Assembly (NCBI GenBank): GCA_050289625.1
Contig: JBNKGC010000092.1
Span: 1 to 21,406 of the forward strand
Origin: NIC37A-2 sp050289625
Lineage (GTDB): Bacteria > Myxococcota_A > Polyangia > Polyangiales > Polyangiaceae
Direction: 5' to 3'
Length of the DNA stretch: 21,406 bases
Position 1 is the stretch's first letter; each line of letters starts with the position of its first letter. The translations under genes and the position numbers were made by a program. Shown here one piece after another: positions 1-7,852 of the stretch. The notes under the pieces are model-generated. The model was not told the origin of the DNA and did no database searches. It saw only the letters and a list, made by a program, of their open reading frames with translations.

Positions 1-30
1 ATTCGTGCAGCGCGCCGAAGCCGAGCAGGC

Positions 31-68
31 GAAAACCGCCCCCTCGACAAGAGGTGGGGGCGGTTTTT
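31..68. terminator. Bidirectional intrinsic terminator downstream of pckA
   Basis: A 12-bp perfect stem pairs positions 32-43 with 56-67 (A4 plus a CCGCCCCC arm against GGGGGCGG plus T4). The loop is about 12 nt. A-run on one side and T-run on the other make it work as a Rho-independent terminator on both strands. It lies about 64 bp past the pckA stop on the minus strand, so it probably ends that transcript. It may also end a plus-strand gene lying left of the window. Confidence 0.88.
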
Positions 69-131
69 GCAGGCGTCAGGAAGGCAAACTGATCGGCGCT
101 CTGGGCTCACAAGCGGTGCTCCGCGCGAGCG

Positions 132-1814
132 TCAGGTCTTGGGACCTGCGTCGCGGAGCCGCTCGTCCGCCATCCCGGCATACTTTCCGAAGTTTCGCAT
201 GAAGGTCTGAGCAAGCTGACGCGCCTGCTGGTCGTAGGCGGTCGGATCGCGCCAGGTGTTTCTCGGGTCGAGGAGCTTGCTCGGTACGTTGGGACAGCTG
301 GTCGGTATTTCGAAACCGAACACTGGGTCCGTCTTCGTTTCGACGTCGTTCAGAGCGCCCGAATGGATGGCGTCGATGATGGCCCGCGTGTGCACCAGAG
401 CCATTCGGTGTCCCGCCCCGTAGGTGCCCCCGGTCCACCCAGTGTTCACGAGCCACGTGCGAGCTCCGTGCTTTTCGAGACGCTCGGCCAAGAGCTCGGC
501 GTACTTCGTGGGATGCCACACCATGAAGGGGCCGCCGAAGCAGGGTGAGAAAGTGGCTTGAGGTTCGCTCACCCCAACCTCCGTGCCCGCCACCTTCGCG
601 GTATACCCGCTGATGAAGTGGTACATTGCCTGTTCGGGCGAGAGTCGGGCCACGGGCGGAAGCACGCCGAATGCATCGCAAGTGAGGAAGATCACGTGGC
701 TCGGGTGTCCACCCAGGCAGGGGAGCTTGGCTGTGTCCATGTACTCGATCGGATAGCAGCCGCGCGTGTTCTGGGTCAGTCGAGCGTCCGTGTAGTCCAC
801 CTCTCGAGTTGCCGGGTCGAACGTCACGTTCTCGAGGACGGAGCCGAAACCAATCGAGCGGAAGATTTCCGGCTCGGCTTCTGCACTCAGGTTGACGACC
901 TTCGCATAGCAGCCGCCCTCGATGTTGAAGATCCCGGCGTCGCTCCAGCAGTGCTCGTCGTCCCCGATGAGGCGACGATGCGGATCTGCCGACAACGTGG
1001 TCTTTCCGGTGCCAGAAAGGCCGAAAAGAATGGATACGTCACCATCCGCTCCCTCGGTGGCCGAACAGTGCATGCTGAGAATGCCTTGCTCCGGCATCAG
1101 GTAGTTCATCAAGGTGAACACGCCCTTCTTCATCTCGCCGGCGTACTGCGTACCCAAAATGACGAGCTCTCGCCGTCCCAGCGACAGGGCTACACTCGTG
1201 GTCGACGTCATGCCCATCGTGTACCGGTTCGCAGGGAATTCGCCTGCGTTGTAGATGACGCATTGGGGCTCGAATCGAGCGAGCTCCGCACCGGTGGGTC
1301 GCACCAACATGTTCCGCATGAACAGCGCGTGATAGGCGCGAGCGCAAATGACTCGGACTCGAATTCGGTACGCCGGATCCCAACCAGCGAATCCGTCGAC
1401 CACGTACAGATGGGGGCGCGTGTTCAAGTAATCGATCGCTCGCATGCGATTGATGTTGAACGGGTGCTCGGACATCTGAATGTTGACGTCCCCCCAAAAC
1501 ACGTGGTCCCGGTTCTCCGGTTCCTCCACGATTCGTTTGTCCGCAGGGCTGCGCCCCGTTTTCTCGCCGGAGAGGGCGATGAGGGCGCCGGTGCTGCTCA
1601 CGGCGGTTCCCGGCTCGTAGCGGAGAGCCTGTTCGTAAAGAATCGGAGGGCCGGCGTTCCGATAGATCCGCTCGACCGTGATTCCTTCTCGACCGAGTGA
1701 AGCCGTCAGAGGCTCTCGTTCTTCCGGTGATGGTGGAAGGGGCAGCCGCGAGGGGCGTGAACGGGGTGCTTCTTGCTGGGTCTGAAACAGTCCCGGTGAG
1801 GACAATCGGGCCAT
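132..1814 (-). CDS. pckA: Phosphoenolpyruvate carboxykinase (ATP)
   Basis: Catalyses oxaloacetate + ATP to PEP + CO2 + ADP, the entry step of gluconeogenesis, in the cytosol. The 560-residue product has the full ATP-PEPCK signature set. These are the RSPADKR block near the N-terminus, the FPANRYT and TSTTSVAL blocks, the P-loop GLSGTGKT at about residues 265-272 (Lys271), the metal-binding GDDEH at about 284-288, FLTCDAFGVLPP, and NTGWTGGTYGAGHR near the C-terminus. Length fits the family (about 530-540) plus an N-terminal extension of roughly 20-30 residues. An in-frame TTG at 1899-1901 would add 29 Arg-rich residues but would place the hairpin 1871-1897 inside the gene, so the ATG at 1812-1814 is preferred. 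No strong Shine-Dalgarno is visible. It stands alone on the minus strand, with a strong terminator after it. Confidence 0.95.
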   Translation of the reverse strand: MARLSSPGLFQTQQEAPRSRPSRLPLPPSPEEREPLTASLGREGITVERIYRNAGPPILYEQALRYEPGTAVSSTGALIALSGEKTGRSPADKRIVEEPENRDHVFWGDVNIQMSEHPFNINRMRAIDYLNTRPHLYVVDGFAGWDPAYRIRVRVICARAYHALFMRNMLVRPTGAELARFEPQCVIYNAGEFPANRYTMGMTSTTSVALSLGRRELVILGTQYAGEMKKGVFTLMNYLMPEQGILSMHCSATEGADGDVSILFGLSGTGKTTLSADPHRRLIGDDEHCWSDAGIFNIEGGCYAKVVNLSAEAEPEIFRSIGFGSVLENVTFDPATREVDYTDARLTQNTRGCYPIEYMDTAKLPCLGGHPSHVIFLTCDAFGVLPPVARLSPEQAMYHFISGYTAKVAGTEVGVSEPQATFSPCFGGPFMVWHPTKYAELLAERLEKHGARTWLVNTGWTGGTYGAGHRMALVHTRAIIDAIHSGALNDVETKTDPVFGFEIPTSCPNVPSKLLDPRNTWRDPTAYDQQARQLAQTFMRNFGKYAGMADERLRDAGPKT

Positions 1815-1870
1815 GAGAACCGTAGGAGCCTTGAACCTCGCCGGAATGGAGAGGATTGAATTTGCTCGTA

Positions 1871-1897
1871 CGAAGCGGAGGCGAAGCCTCCGCTTCG
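1871..1897. terminator. Perfect 12-bp hairpin after the outer-membrane protein gene
   Basis: CGAAGCGGAGGC, loop GAA, then GCCTCCGCTTCG form a perfect 12-bp stem with a 3-nt loop. It starts about 10 bp past the stop of the minus-strand beta-barrel gene and about 57 bp before the pckA ATG. There is no clean T-run after it on the minus strand, so it may act as an attenuator, an mRNA 3'-end protector or an imperfect terminator. Its position argues that pckA does not start at the upstream TTG. Confidence 0.65.
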
Positions 1898-1907
1898 ACA
1901 AAGCTGC

Positions 1908-2762
1908 TCAGAAGTAGAGTGACATCCCGCCGCGGAAGAGGCCACCTCCGCTGTCGCGGCGCAGGGCGTCCGGATTCTCGTCGGGCTCTTCCAGCTCGTT
2001 GCGCTGGCGGGCGTACCCGATCAGATCGACGTTGAATGCGAGCGCGGGACCGAGCCGAAGCTCGAGACCAGCACCCACCTGCCCGCCGACGTAGCTGTAA
2101 CGCGTGGGTTCGGAGCCCATGTAGCCATCTTCTTTCAACTCGGCGGCCGTCGAGAAGGCGCCGATCAGTCCGTAGATCTGCACGGGATCGTCCGGATTGA
2201 GGAAAAACATCGCGTTGAAGCTAAGGGTGGTCTCCGTGCGCTCGTTGCCCTCGGTGTCGATTCCGCCGTACCCGTCGATGCCCGGCTCGAGGGCGAAGTA
2301 CGGCGTCGGCATGAAGCGGAAGCCCACACCGACGCCGCCCATTCCAGCATCCGGGTGCGTGGAGTCGTTGTGCTCCATGAGGACGCTCGCGAGGCGAACG
2401 TTGAAACCGAAGTGGGGAGCGTGGTCCCGTCGGCTGGAGGGCGATCTCTTGGAGGGTCCATCATATCCGCTCGCGCTCGAGGATTTGGACTCGTAGACGA
2501 CCACCGAGCGCGCGCTCGCGGCCTTCTTGGGTTTTTCCTTCCGGGTGTCGATCTTCACCACATCCGGCGGGGTTTCCTTGGCGTCGCCTTCGGAGTCTTT
2601 CGACTCCGTGACCGTGACCCGCGTCGTTTCCTCCGCGGCTTCCTCGGCCTCGGATTCTTCGCAGAACCAGGCTTCGGATTCACAGGGTTCGGCGGCGTGG
2701 GCGGACGCCGTAAGCAGCACACCGGCCGGAACCAACAGAGTGAGGAGCTTGCGTGAATGCAT
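1908..2762 (-). CDS. Predicted outer-membrane beta-barrel protein
   Basis: I do not recognise a named family. The 284-residue product starts with a signal peptide (Lys/Arg, then hydrophobic residues, cleavage expected near ASAHA-AEP at about 23). A strongly acidic, low-complexity segment follows (about 25-65, rich in Glu/Ser/Thr), then a Lys/Ser-rich stretch to about 115. The last 170 residues show alternating amphipathic strands with many Gly and aromatic residues (GVGVGFRFMP, VGGQVGAGLELRLG) and end in Phe (MSLYF), the usual C-terminal sorting signal of outer-membrane barrels. The ATG at 2760-2762 is chosen because it begins the signal peptide; the open frame runs to 2918 but that part is Arg-rich and unlikely to be coding. 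The acidic region before the barrel would sit in the periplasm. A structural or porin-like role is possible but not shown. Confidence 0.8.
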   Translation of the reverse strand: MHSRKLLTLLVPAGVLLTASAHAAEPCESEAWFCEESEAEEAAEETTRVTVTESKDSEGDAKETPPDVVKIDTRKEKPKKAASARSVVVYESKSSSASGYDGPSKRSPSSRRDHAPHFGFNVRLASVLMEHNDSTHPDAGMGGVGVGFRFMPTPYFALEPGIDGYGGIDTEGNERTETTLSFNAMFFLNPDDPVQIYGLIGAFSTAAELKEDGYMGSEPTRYSYVGGQVGAGLELRLGPALAFNVDLIGYARQRNELEEPDENPDALRRDSGGGLFRGGMSLYF

Positions 2763-3451
2763 GGCGACAGGCGAACTGCAAGCCGCATGCCGCAAGTCGA
2801 CTGTGTAACGACTCACCTCCCGCTGACGCCGCAGCGAACCTCTCATTGCAAGAAACGCCGCTTCTGCGTGTCGCCACAAGCCTCGCCACCGAGCGCTTCT
2901 GACGTCGACACGGGTCATTGGAGGCTCACTTCGAGAGTCGGGCGACGCCGTCGTCTCGAAACGGTGCGACGAGTGAGGACTTCCGTGTGTCGACCGTATC
3001 GACTTGGAGGTGAGCTACGCTCGCTCCCTCTTCATTCATGCGCGGCGCGATCGTAGCGCGGGACCCTGGCGTGAGGCTCCCGTGTCTCGCGCACCCGCGG
3101 TTCGAGATCCCGCTGCTCCTACACAAAGGCGTCAATCGTTTTTCCGCTCGAGGTGCTGGTGCGGCTCGACCTTGGGCAGGGGGCTCCGGCGAAAGTAGCC
3201 TTTTCGACCCCGTGCCGAAGCGCGCCGTGCCGGGCTCCCCCGCCCGAAGTTACTGAGCCGTGCGGAAATTTCGAAGCCGCGACCAGGGTCGCGACATGTC
3301 TGAGCGGGTGGAGGCCCTCCGAACGGCATTCACCCACTCTTCCCCCGCACATCGGGGCGCTCGTCGCCCCACCAGCTTTTCGGGGGAATTGGCGTTTCGA
3401 GCCGCCGAAAGGCATTTTCAGAAGCTCGCCCGGGCGCCATAACCCCGAGCC
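2763..3451. other. Gene-free divergent interval with hairpin-rich right half
   Basis: This 689-bp stretch separates the minus-strand barrel gene from the plus-strand GH1 gene, so both promoters should lie here, although I cannot point to convincing -35/-10 boxes. Open frames on either strand are Arg/Pro-rich and lack ribosome binding sites or recognisable domains. From about 3240 on, several stem-loops sit close together: 3278-3293, 3302-3310 with 3331-3339, 3354-3359 with 3365-3370, and a 10-bp CG-rich palindrome at 3427-3436. This could be a small dispersed repeat or a structured leader (see findings). Confidence 0.55.
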
Positions 3452-4837
3452 GTGATGATTCCGACCCCCAGTTCGAAAAGTGCCTTCCCCGAGGGCTTCG
3501 TGTGGGGGGCGGCCGCCGCCTCGTATCAGATCGAAGGGGCCGTCGACGAAGATGGGAAGGGCGAAAGCATCTGGGACATGTTCTGCCAGAAGCCCGGCGC
3601 CGTGTGGTCGGGTCATTCCGGCGCTGTCGCGTGCGACCACTACCATCGGTACCGCGAAGACGTCGGGCTCATGCAGGAGGTGGGGATCCGGGCCTATCGG
3701 CTGAGCATTTGCTGGCCGCGGATCTTGCCGGAAGGGGTGGGGCGCCCGAACGAAAAAGGCCTCGACTTCTACGATCGCCTCGTCGATGCCCTGTGCGCCG
3801 CGAGCATCACACCGTGGATCACGCTCTTCCACTGGGACTACCCGCTCAGCCTCTACCGCCGTGGGGGATGGCTCAATCGGGATAGCGCCGATTGGTTCGC
3901 CGACTACGCACGTGTCGTCACCGAGCGCCTGTCGGACCGCGTCACGAACTTCATCACGCAGAACGAGCCGCAAGTCTACATCGGCTTCGGCCAGCTCGAG
4001 GGACGTCACGCCCCCGGGGAGACCTTGCCCCTGCGGGAAGTCCTGCTCGCCGGTCATCACAGCCTACTCGGTCATGGGAAGTCAGTGCAGGCGATGCGCG
4101 CGGCCGCGAAGCAGCCGCTTTCGATCGGATGTGCCCCCGTCGGGATGCCCAAGATTCCGGATACGGATCGGGACATCGATGCGGCGCGTCGCTCGACGTT
4201 CTCCATCTACGAAAAGAACACCTGGAACAACGCCTGGTGGATGGACCCAGTGCTGCTCGGCAAATACCCCGAGCAGGGGCTGGAATTCTTCGGCGCGGAC
4301 ATGCCAGCATTTCCCGGGAGCGACCTGGGAATCATCTGCCAGCCGCTCGATTTCTTGGGGGTGAACATCTACCAGGGCGCGCGAACGAGGGCGTCGGACG
4401 AAGCTCCCCTGGGCTTCGAAGTTCTCGAGTACCCGGGCGTTCGACCTCTCACGGCGTTCAACTGGCCGATCACGCCCGAGGCCATCTACTGGGGCCCCCG
4501 CTTCTTCCACGAGCGGTACCAAAAACCCATCGTGGTCACGGAAAACGGTTTGTCTTGCCGTGACTGGGTTTCCCTCGATGGACGAGTGCATGACCCTGCA
4601 CGGATCGACTTCACCACTCGGTATCTGCGCGCGCTTTCACGCGCCGTGGCCGACGGTGTCGATGTGCGGGGCTACTTTCATTGGTCGATCCTGGACAATT
4701 TCGAGTGGGCTGCGGGCTACCGCGAACGCTTCGGACTGATCCACGTCGACTACGAAACCCAGGAAAGGACCCTGAAAGACTCAGCGCATTGGTATCGCAG
4801 CGTCATCGAGTCGAACGGTCAGAACCTCTTCGAGTGA
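3452..4837 (+). CDS. GH1 family beta-glucosidase
   Basis: Hydrolyses terminal beta-D-glucosyl residues, such as those of cellobiose, by the retaining mechanism. At 461 residues it is a full-length single-domain GH1 (alpha/beta)8 barrel. The N-terminal GH1 signature is present (FPEGFVWGAAAASYQIEGA, about residues 12-30). The acid/base Glu is in TQNEP (Glu172) and the nucleophile Glu in VTENG (Glu364). The C-terminal part has the YFHWSILDNFEWAAGY and RFGLIHVDYETQERT blocks of the aglycone/glycone pocket. There is no signal peptide, so it should act in the cytoplasm. GTG at 3452 and ATG at 3455 are adjacent and either may start it. The GH6 gene follows about 100 bp later on the same strand, suggesting cellodextrins released outside are finished inside by this enzyme. 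Activity on other beta-glycosides cannot be excluded. Confidence 0.94.
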   Translation: MMIPTPSSKSAFPEGFVWGAAAASYQIEGAVDEDGKGESIWDMFCQKPGAVWSGHSGAVACDHYHRYREDVGLMQEVGIRAYRLSICWPRILPEGVGRPNEKGLDFYDRLVDALCAASITPWITLFHWDYPLSLYRRGGWLNRDSADWFADYARVVTERLSDRVTNFITQNEPQVYIGFGQLEGRHAPGETLPLREVLLAGHHSLLGHGKSVQAMRAAAKQPLSIGCAPVGMPKIPDTDRDIDAARRSTFSIYEKNTWNNAWWMDPVLLGKYPEQGLEFFGADMPAFPGSDLGIICQPLDFLGVNIYQGARTRASDEAPLGFEVLEYPGVRPLTAFNWPITPEAIYWGPRFFHERYQKPIVVTENGLSCRDWVSLDGRVHDPARIDFTTRYLRALSRAVADGVDVRGYFHWSILDNFEWAAGYRERFGLIHVDYETQERTLKDSAHWYRSVIESNGQNLFE

Positions 4838-4937
4838 GCGTCCCGCCCCCTCCGGGGCATCGGCAAATGTGGCGTATTTCCGCCGCTTCCAAGTGCTGGG
4901 TTGCACACTCTCAAACCCAAAGGGAAAACTCACCACC

Positions 4938-6053
4938 ATGATTTTCACAACTTCTCGTCACAAGTCTGCCCGTCGCGCTGGCCGCTGGCTGGCGGTCGCT
5001 GGCGCCGCGGCTCTCAGCTTCTCCATCGCCGGTTGCGTCAAGAAGAACGCAAGCCCCAATGGCGAAGCGGGTGACGCGCCGATGATGGCGCGTCAGACCA
5101 CTGGCAAGGTCCGACCTGATCCGAACGGCCCCATGGTCAACCCGAATCCGCCGGTTCCAGCCAAGCCGACTGGCAATCCTTTGGTCGGTGCCAAGCTCTT
5201 CGTGGACCCGACCTCGAACGCCATGGGTCGTGCGAACAAGTACCGTCAGAGCGACCCGGCGAAGGCCGCGATCCTCGACCGGATTGCCCTGCAGCCCCAG
5301 GGCCTCTGGATGGGAGAATGGAACACGGACATCTTCCGCGCCGTGGAGTACTTCGTGGAGCGCGCGAAGGCGGACGGCGCGGTTCCGATCGTGATCGCGT
5401 ACAACATTCCCCATCGTGACGCCGGTCAGTACTCCAAGGGTGGTCTCTCCTCGAAGGAAGCCTACCAACGCTGGATCCGTGACGTGGCTGCCGGAATCGG
5501 CGACGACCATGCGGTGGTCGTGCTCGAGCCGGATGCTCTCGGTCATTTCCAGGACCATCTGACTCCGGAGCTGTCCGAAGAACGCATGTTCCTTCTGAAC
5601 GATGCGGTCCGCGTCCTGCGCATGAACCCCAACACCGCCGTCTACCTCGATGCGGGCCACGCACGCTGGGTCCCCGCCGAGGAGATGTCGAAGCGCCTCC
5701 TGAAGGCCGGCATCGAGTACGCCCACGGTTTCTCTCTCAACACCTCGAACTACGTGTCGACGGAGGAGAACACCGAGTACGGCCACAAGCTTTCCGAGCT
5801 GGTGGGCGGCGCGCACTTCGTGATCGACACCAGCCGCAACGGCAACGGGCCCCTCGAAGGCGCGGAGGGCGAAGCGGCTTGGTGCAACCCGCGCGGTCGG
5901 AAGATCGGCCGGGCCCCCACCACGAACACGGGTGATCCCCTGATCGACGGATATCTGTGGTTGAAGCGCCCTGGCGAGTCCGACGGCGAGTGCAACGGTG
6001 GCCCCAAGGCAGGTGTGTTCTGGGAGGAGATCGCCGTCGAGCAGGCTCAGTGA
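4938..6053 (+). CDS. GH6 family endoglucanase-like lipoprotein
   Basis: Predicted inverting cellulase (GH6) cleaving beta-1,4-glucan, anchored to a membrane. Residues 1-33 form a lipoprotein signal (twin Arg-rich start, hydrophobic core, lipobox IAGC, lipidated Cys33), then a Pro/Gly-rich linker to about 80. The catalytic domain fits compact bacterial endoglucanases such as Thermobifida Cel6A: YNIPHRD (Asp161), VVLEPDALG with proton-donor Asp199 (38 residues on, the expected spacing), YLDAGHARW, FVIDTSRNGNG, WCNPRGRKIG, TNTGDPLIDGYLWLKRPGESDG (Asp349, base candidate). The Cys after RD in many homologues is Ala here. The ATG at 4938 is preferred over the upstream frame because AAAGGGA lies about 12 nt before it and the signal peptide starts there. 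Likely co-transcribed with the GH1 gene. Endo- rather than exo-action is inferred from length, not proven. Confidence 0.92.
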   Translation: MIFTTSRHKSARRAGRWLAVAGAAALSFSIAGCVKKNASPNGEAGDAPMMARQTTGKVRPDPNGPMVNPNPPVPAKPTGNPLVGAKLFVDPTSNAMGRANKYRQSDPAKAAILDRIALQPQGLWMGEWNTDIFRAVEYFVERAKADGAVPIVIAYNIPHRDAGQYSKGGLSSKEAYQRWIRDVAAGIGDDHAVVVLEPDALGHFQDHLTPELSEERMFLLNDAVRVLRMNPNTAVYLDAGHARWVPAEEMSKRLLKAGIEYAHGFSLNTSNYVSTEENTEYGHKLSELVGGAHFVIDTSRNGNGPLEGAEGEAAWCNPRGRKIGRAPTTNTGDPLIDGYLWLKRPGESDGECNGGPKAGVFWEEIAVEQAQ

Positions 6054-6073
6054 GCCACGTGCTCTTCGAAAGG

Positions 6074-6100
6074 CCCCGCGTTCACGACTCGTGAACGGGG
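6074..6100. terminator. Stem-loop after GH6 containing a TTCACG-N3-CGTGAA palindrome
   Basis: CCCCG(CG)TTCAC, loop GACTC, then GTGAACGGGG form a roughly 10-bp stem with a 2-nt bulge, about 20 bp past the GH6 stop. Its centre (6080-6096) is a perfect 8+1+8 palindrome. It could be the first of two tandem transcription-end hairpins. The palindromic core could also be a protein site, since the same half-sites and spacing recur at 11961-11975. Confidence 0.5.
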
Positions 6101-6115
6101 GGACCTGCCGACGCA

Positions 6116-6148
6116 GAAGGCCTTCACCCGTCGCGGGTGAGGGCCTTC
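6116..6148. terminator. Strong stem-loop between convergent GH6 and TreT-like genes
   Basis: GAAGGCCTTCACCC (6116-6129) pairs with GGGTGAGGGCCTTC (6135-6148) over 14 bp with a single G-T wobble and a 5-nt loop (GTCGC). There is no T-run, but its strength and its place between two convergent genes suggest a shared transcription end point. Confidence 0.68.
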
Positions 6149-6230
6149 GTCGTGTGGCGCTCGGGCGGTGCACCGGGAGGTGGATGGACCGGTAGGCTGA
6201 GGCTCGATGAAATGTCCGCGGGCGCTCCTT

Positions 6231-7715
6231 TCATGCGTGGTGGAGGCGCCGCTCCACCACCTGCGTGAGCACTTCGAGCCAACGGCGGACCTGGGTGAAG
6301 ACCAAGAAGTTCTCCACGACGTTGTGTTCGGCGTTTCGCCCCCAGAGGTGTCTGCAGTAGGGGTCGTTCAGCATTTCCATGAGGGTCAGGGCGAGGGTAT
6401 CCGGATCGCCGGCGTGAAGGGTGCGGCCGTCCACACCGTCGCGCACCTGCTGCCTGAGGCCACAGGCATTCGACGTCAGAACGGGCACGCGCTTGAACAT
6501 CGCTTCCGTCACGGTGAGCCCGAAGCCTTCCCGGAGCGAGTTTTGAACCACGACACTTGCGGAGCGCTGGAGCGCATTGATGACGTGGGCGTTTTCGGTG
6601 CGTGACGCTAGAGGCACCGAAAGCAGGATGATGTCGCGCTGCGTCGCGGGATTCAGTTTCTGGTAAAGGTCAGCCATTTCCCGGAGCACGTCTTCGGCTT
6701 CCGGATCGTCGTCGACGTCGCTCGGAGCTGGCCCTGCCAGGACCAAGCGCGCAACTTCGATACGGCGCGCTGGCTCTCGGGTGAGCGACAGCTTTCCCGA
6801 CCGGGCGAGCTGCTTGAGGAGCGAGAAGGCCTGCAGCAAACCGGAAAATCCCTTGAGTCGGTCCCAGCGCGAGACCTGCACGATCGACGTGCGGTACAAG
6901 AGGCCGATCTCTTCCGGTTCGGTTGCTGGACCCCAACTTCCGTCCGGTTGCAGGCGCATCACCCGGCGCCGGAACTTCGGCGGAACGATGGGGTGAATGT
7001 TTTGGTGCAGCCCGCTCGCGCAGAGGAGGTTCAGCACCCGATGGGGCGAGAGAGACTCGTTCTTGGGGCCGAGGGGGTCGATGGCGGGATGGATGATCGA
7101 TGCTCGACTCGACAGGTACTCGGGAATGTACTCCGGCGCCGTGAACACCGCGTGGTCGAAGCCGCGCAGCCACGGCTCGAGGAAGTGCCAGGCTGCGCGC
7201 GTTTCTCGGGTGTGTTCGTCGACGCCAATGTGGCAGCGCCAAAGTGCGAAGGCCCCGGTGTTTCTCTGGACGAGACTCGCCACTCCTGCCGGCTGCGGAT
7301 CGTGAGCAATGATCACGTCGTCCTCGCGAACGAGAGCCGACATCGCTTCTGCGCCTTCCGTACTGACCGCGTCGTACAGTTCGCGATCCTGCGGTCCGAA
7401 GACGGGAGCGCCGGTTCCGTGGATCAGGTTGTGAATGCGTTTCGTGAGGCGAAAGAACTCGGCGCCGCCCGGGCGAAGCACCACCCATCGGGTGTCGACG
7501 CCGAGTTCCTGCAGGAGCGACACCAAGCGGGGCATCATTTCGGCGATCCCACCGCCCTGACGGGTGGCGCTGAGCATCCAGACGCGTCGACCGTGCAGTT
7601 TGGGGACGAGTGCTAGGGCTTCGGTGCGCAACTCTTGGACGTGGGGGGCGAGCGACGCATAGCTCGCGTAGTCGTCGAGGCTCGGGGGGCCCTCGGTCGG
7701 AACGATGTCGATCAC
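6231..7715 (-). CDS. treT: TreT-like trehalose glycosyltransferring synthase (GT4)
   Basis: Retaining GT-B glycosyltransferase of family GT4, closest in motif pattern to TreT, which makes trehalose from NDP-glucose and glucose. Visible blocks are RQGGGIAEMMPRL near residue 55, WVVLRPG-EFF-TKRIHNLIHG, VIIAHDPQPAGVASL, ALWRCHIGVD, IIHPAIDPLGPKN, the C-terminal-domain VSRWDRLKG, and QNSLREGFGLTVTEAMFKRVPV, which holds the E-x7-E motif. At 494 residues it is longer than archaeal TreT (about 415). The extra length is mainly around 265-345, between the two Rossmann domains. The start is a GTG at 7715 with no clear ribosome binding site; a small palindrome (CACAC-TTCA-GTGTG, 7713-7726) overlaps it. 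It is the last gene of a minus-strand series, 137 bp after the radical SAM gene. Trehalose phosphorylase-like or other disaccharide activity is an alternative. Confidence 0.78.
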   Translation of the reverse strand: MIDIVPTEGPPSLDDYASYASLAPHVQELRTEALALVPKLHGRRVWMLSATRQGGGIAEMMPRLVSLLQELGVDTRWVVLRPGGAEFFRLTKRIHNLIHGTGAPVFGPQDRELYDAVSTEGAEAMSALVREDDVIIAHDPQPAGVASLVQRNTGAFALWRCHIGVDEHTRETRAAWHFLEPWLRGFDHAVFTAPEYIPEYLSSRASIIHPAIDPLGPKNESLSPHRVLNLLCASGLHQNIHPIVPPKFRRRVMRLQPDGSWGPATEPEEIGLLYRTSIVQVSRWDRLKGFSGLLQAFSLLKQLARSGKLSLTREPARRIEVARLVLAGPAPSDVDDDPEAEDVLREMADLYQKLNPATQRDIILLSVPLASRTENAHVINALQRSASVVVQNSLREGFGLTVTEAMFKRVPVLTSNACGLRQQVRDGVDGRTLHAGDPDTLALTLMEMLNDPYCRHLWGRNAEHNVVENFLVFTQVRRWLEVLTQVVERRLHHA

Positions 7716-7852
7716 ACTTCAGTGTGGACCGACCGTCCCGAGAGCGCCGATGAGCTCGCCAAGCCGGTGATCGCAGCGAGGAGGCCCGTTTCGCCCGCTC
7801 GCTTGCGACGCGCTCCGGGGACTCGTGGGCGATGGGTTTTCGAAGGGCGCGC

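Noticed and set aside
5..202. Small plus-strand open frame at the left edge
   Set aside because: It reads straight through the terminator hairpin at 31-68 and into the 3' end of pckA on the other strand; not a credible gene.
558..1700. Long plus-strand open frame of 380 codons across pckA
   Set aside because: It lies wholly antisense to a clear pckA with all signatures; it has no domain and no ribosome binding site. Long antisense frames are expected in high-GC DNA.
3058..3113. tRNA-like pattern: GCGGGA at one end, GGTTCGAGATCCCGC at the other
   Set aside because: The T-arm stem has mismatches, total length is about 56 nt, and there is no anticodon arm; only the outer 6 bp pair.
2926..3135. 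Possible small minus-strand gene of 69 codons upstream of the barrel gene
   Set aside because: No ribosome binding site, no homology I recognise, and composition like the surrounding non-coding frames.
3119..4060. Minus-strand open frame spanning the intergenic block and the GH1 start
   Set aside because: More than half is antisense to the catalytic GH1 gene, and the rest covers the hairpin-rich block; no domain or ribosome binding site.
4911..6173. Minus-strand open frame of 420 codons across the GH6 gene
   Set aside because: Antisense shadow of the GH6 gene; Arg/His/Val-rich composition with no recognisable motif.
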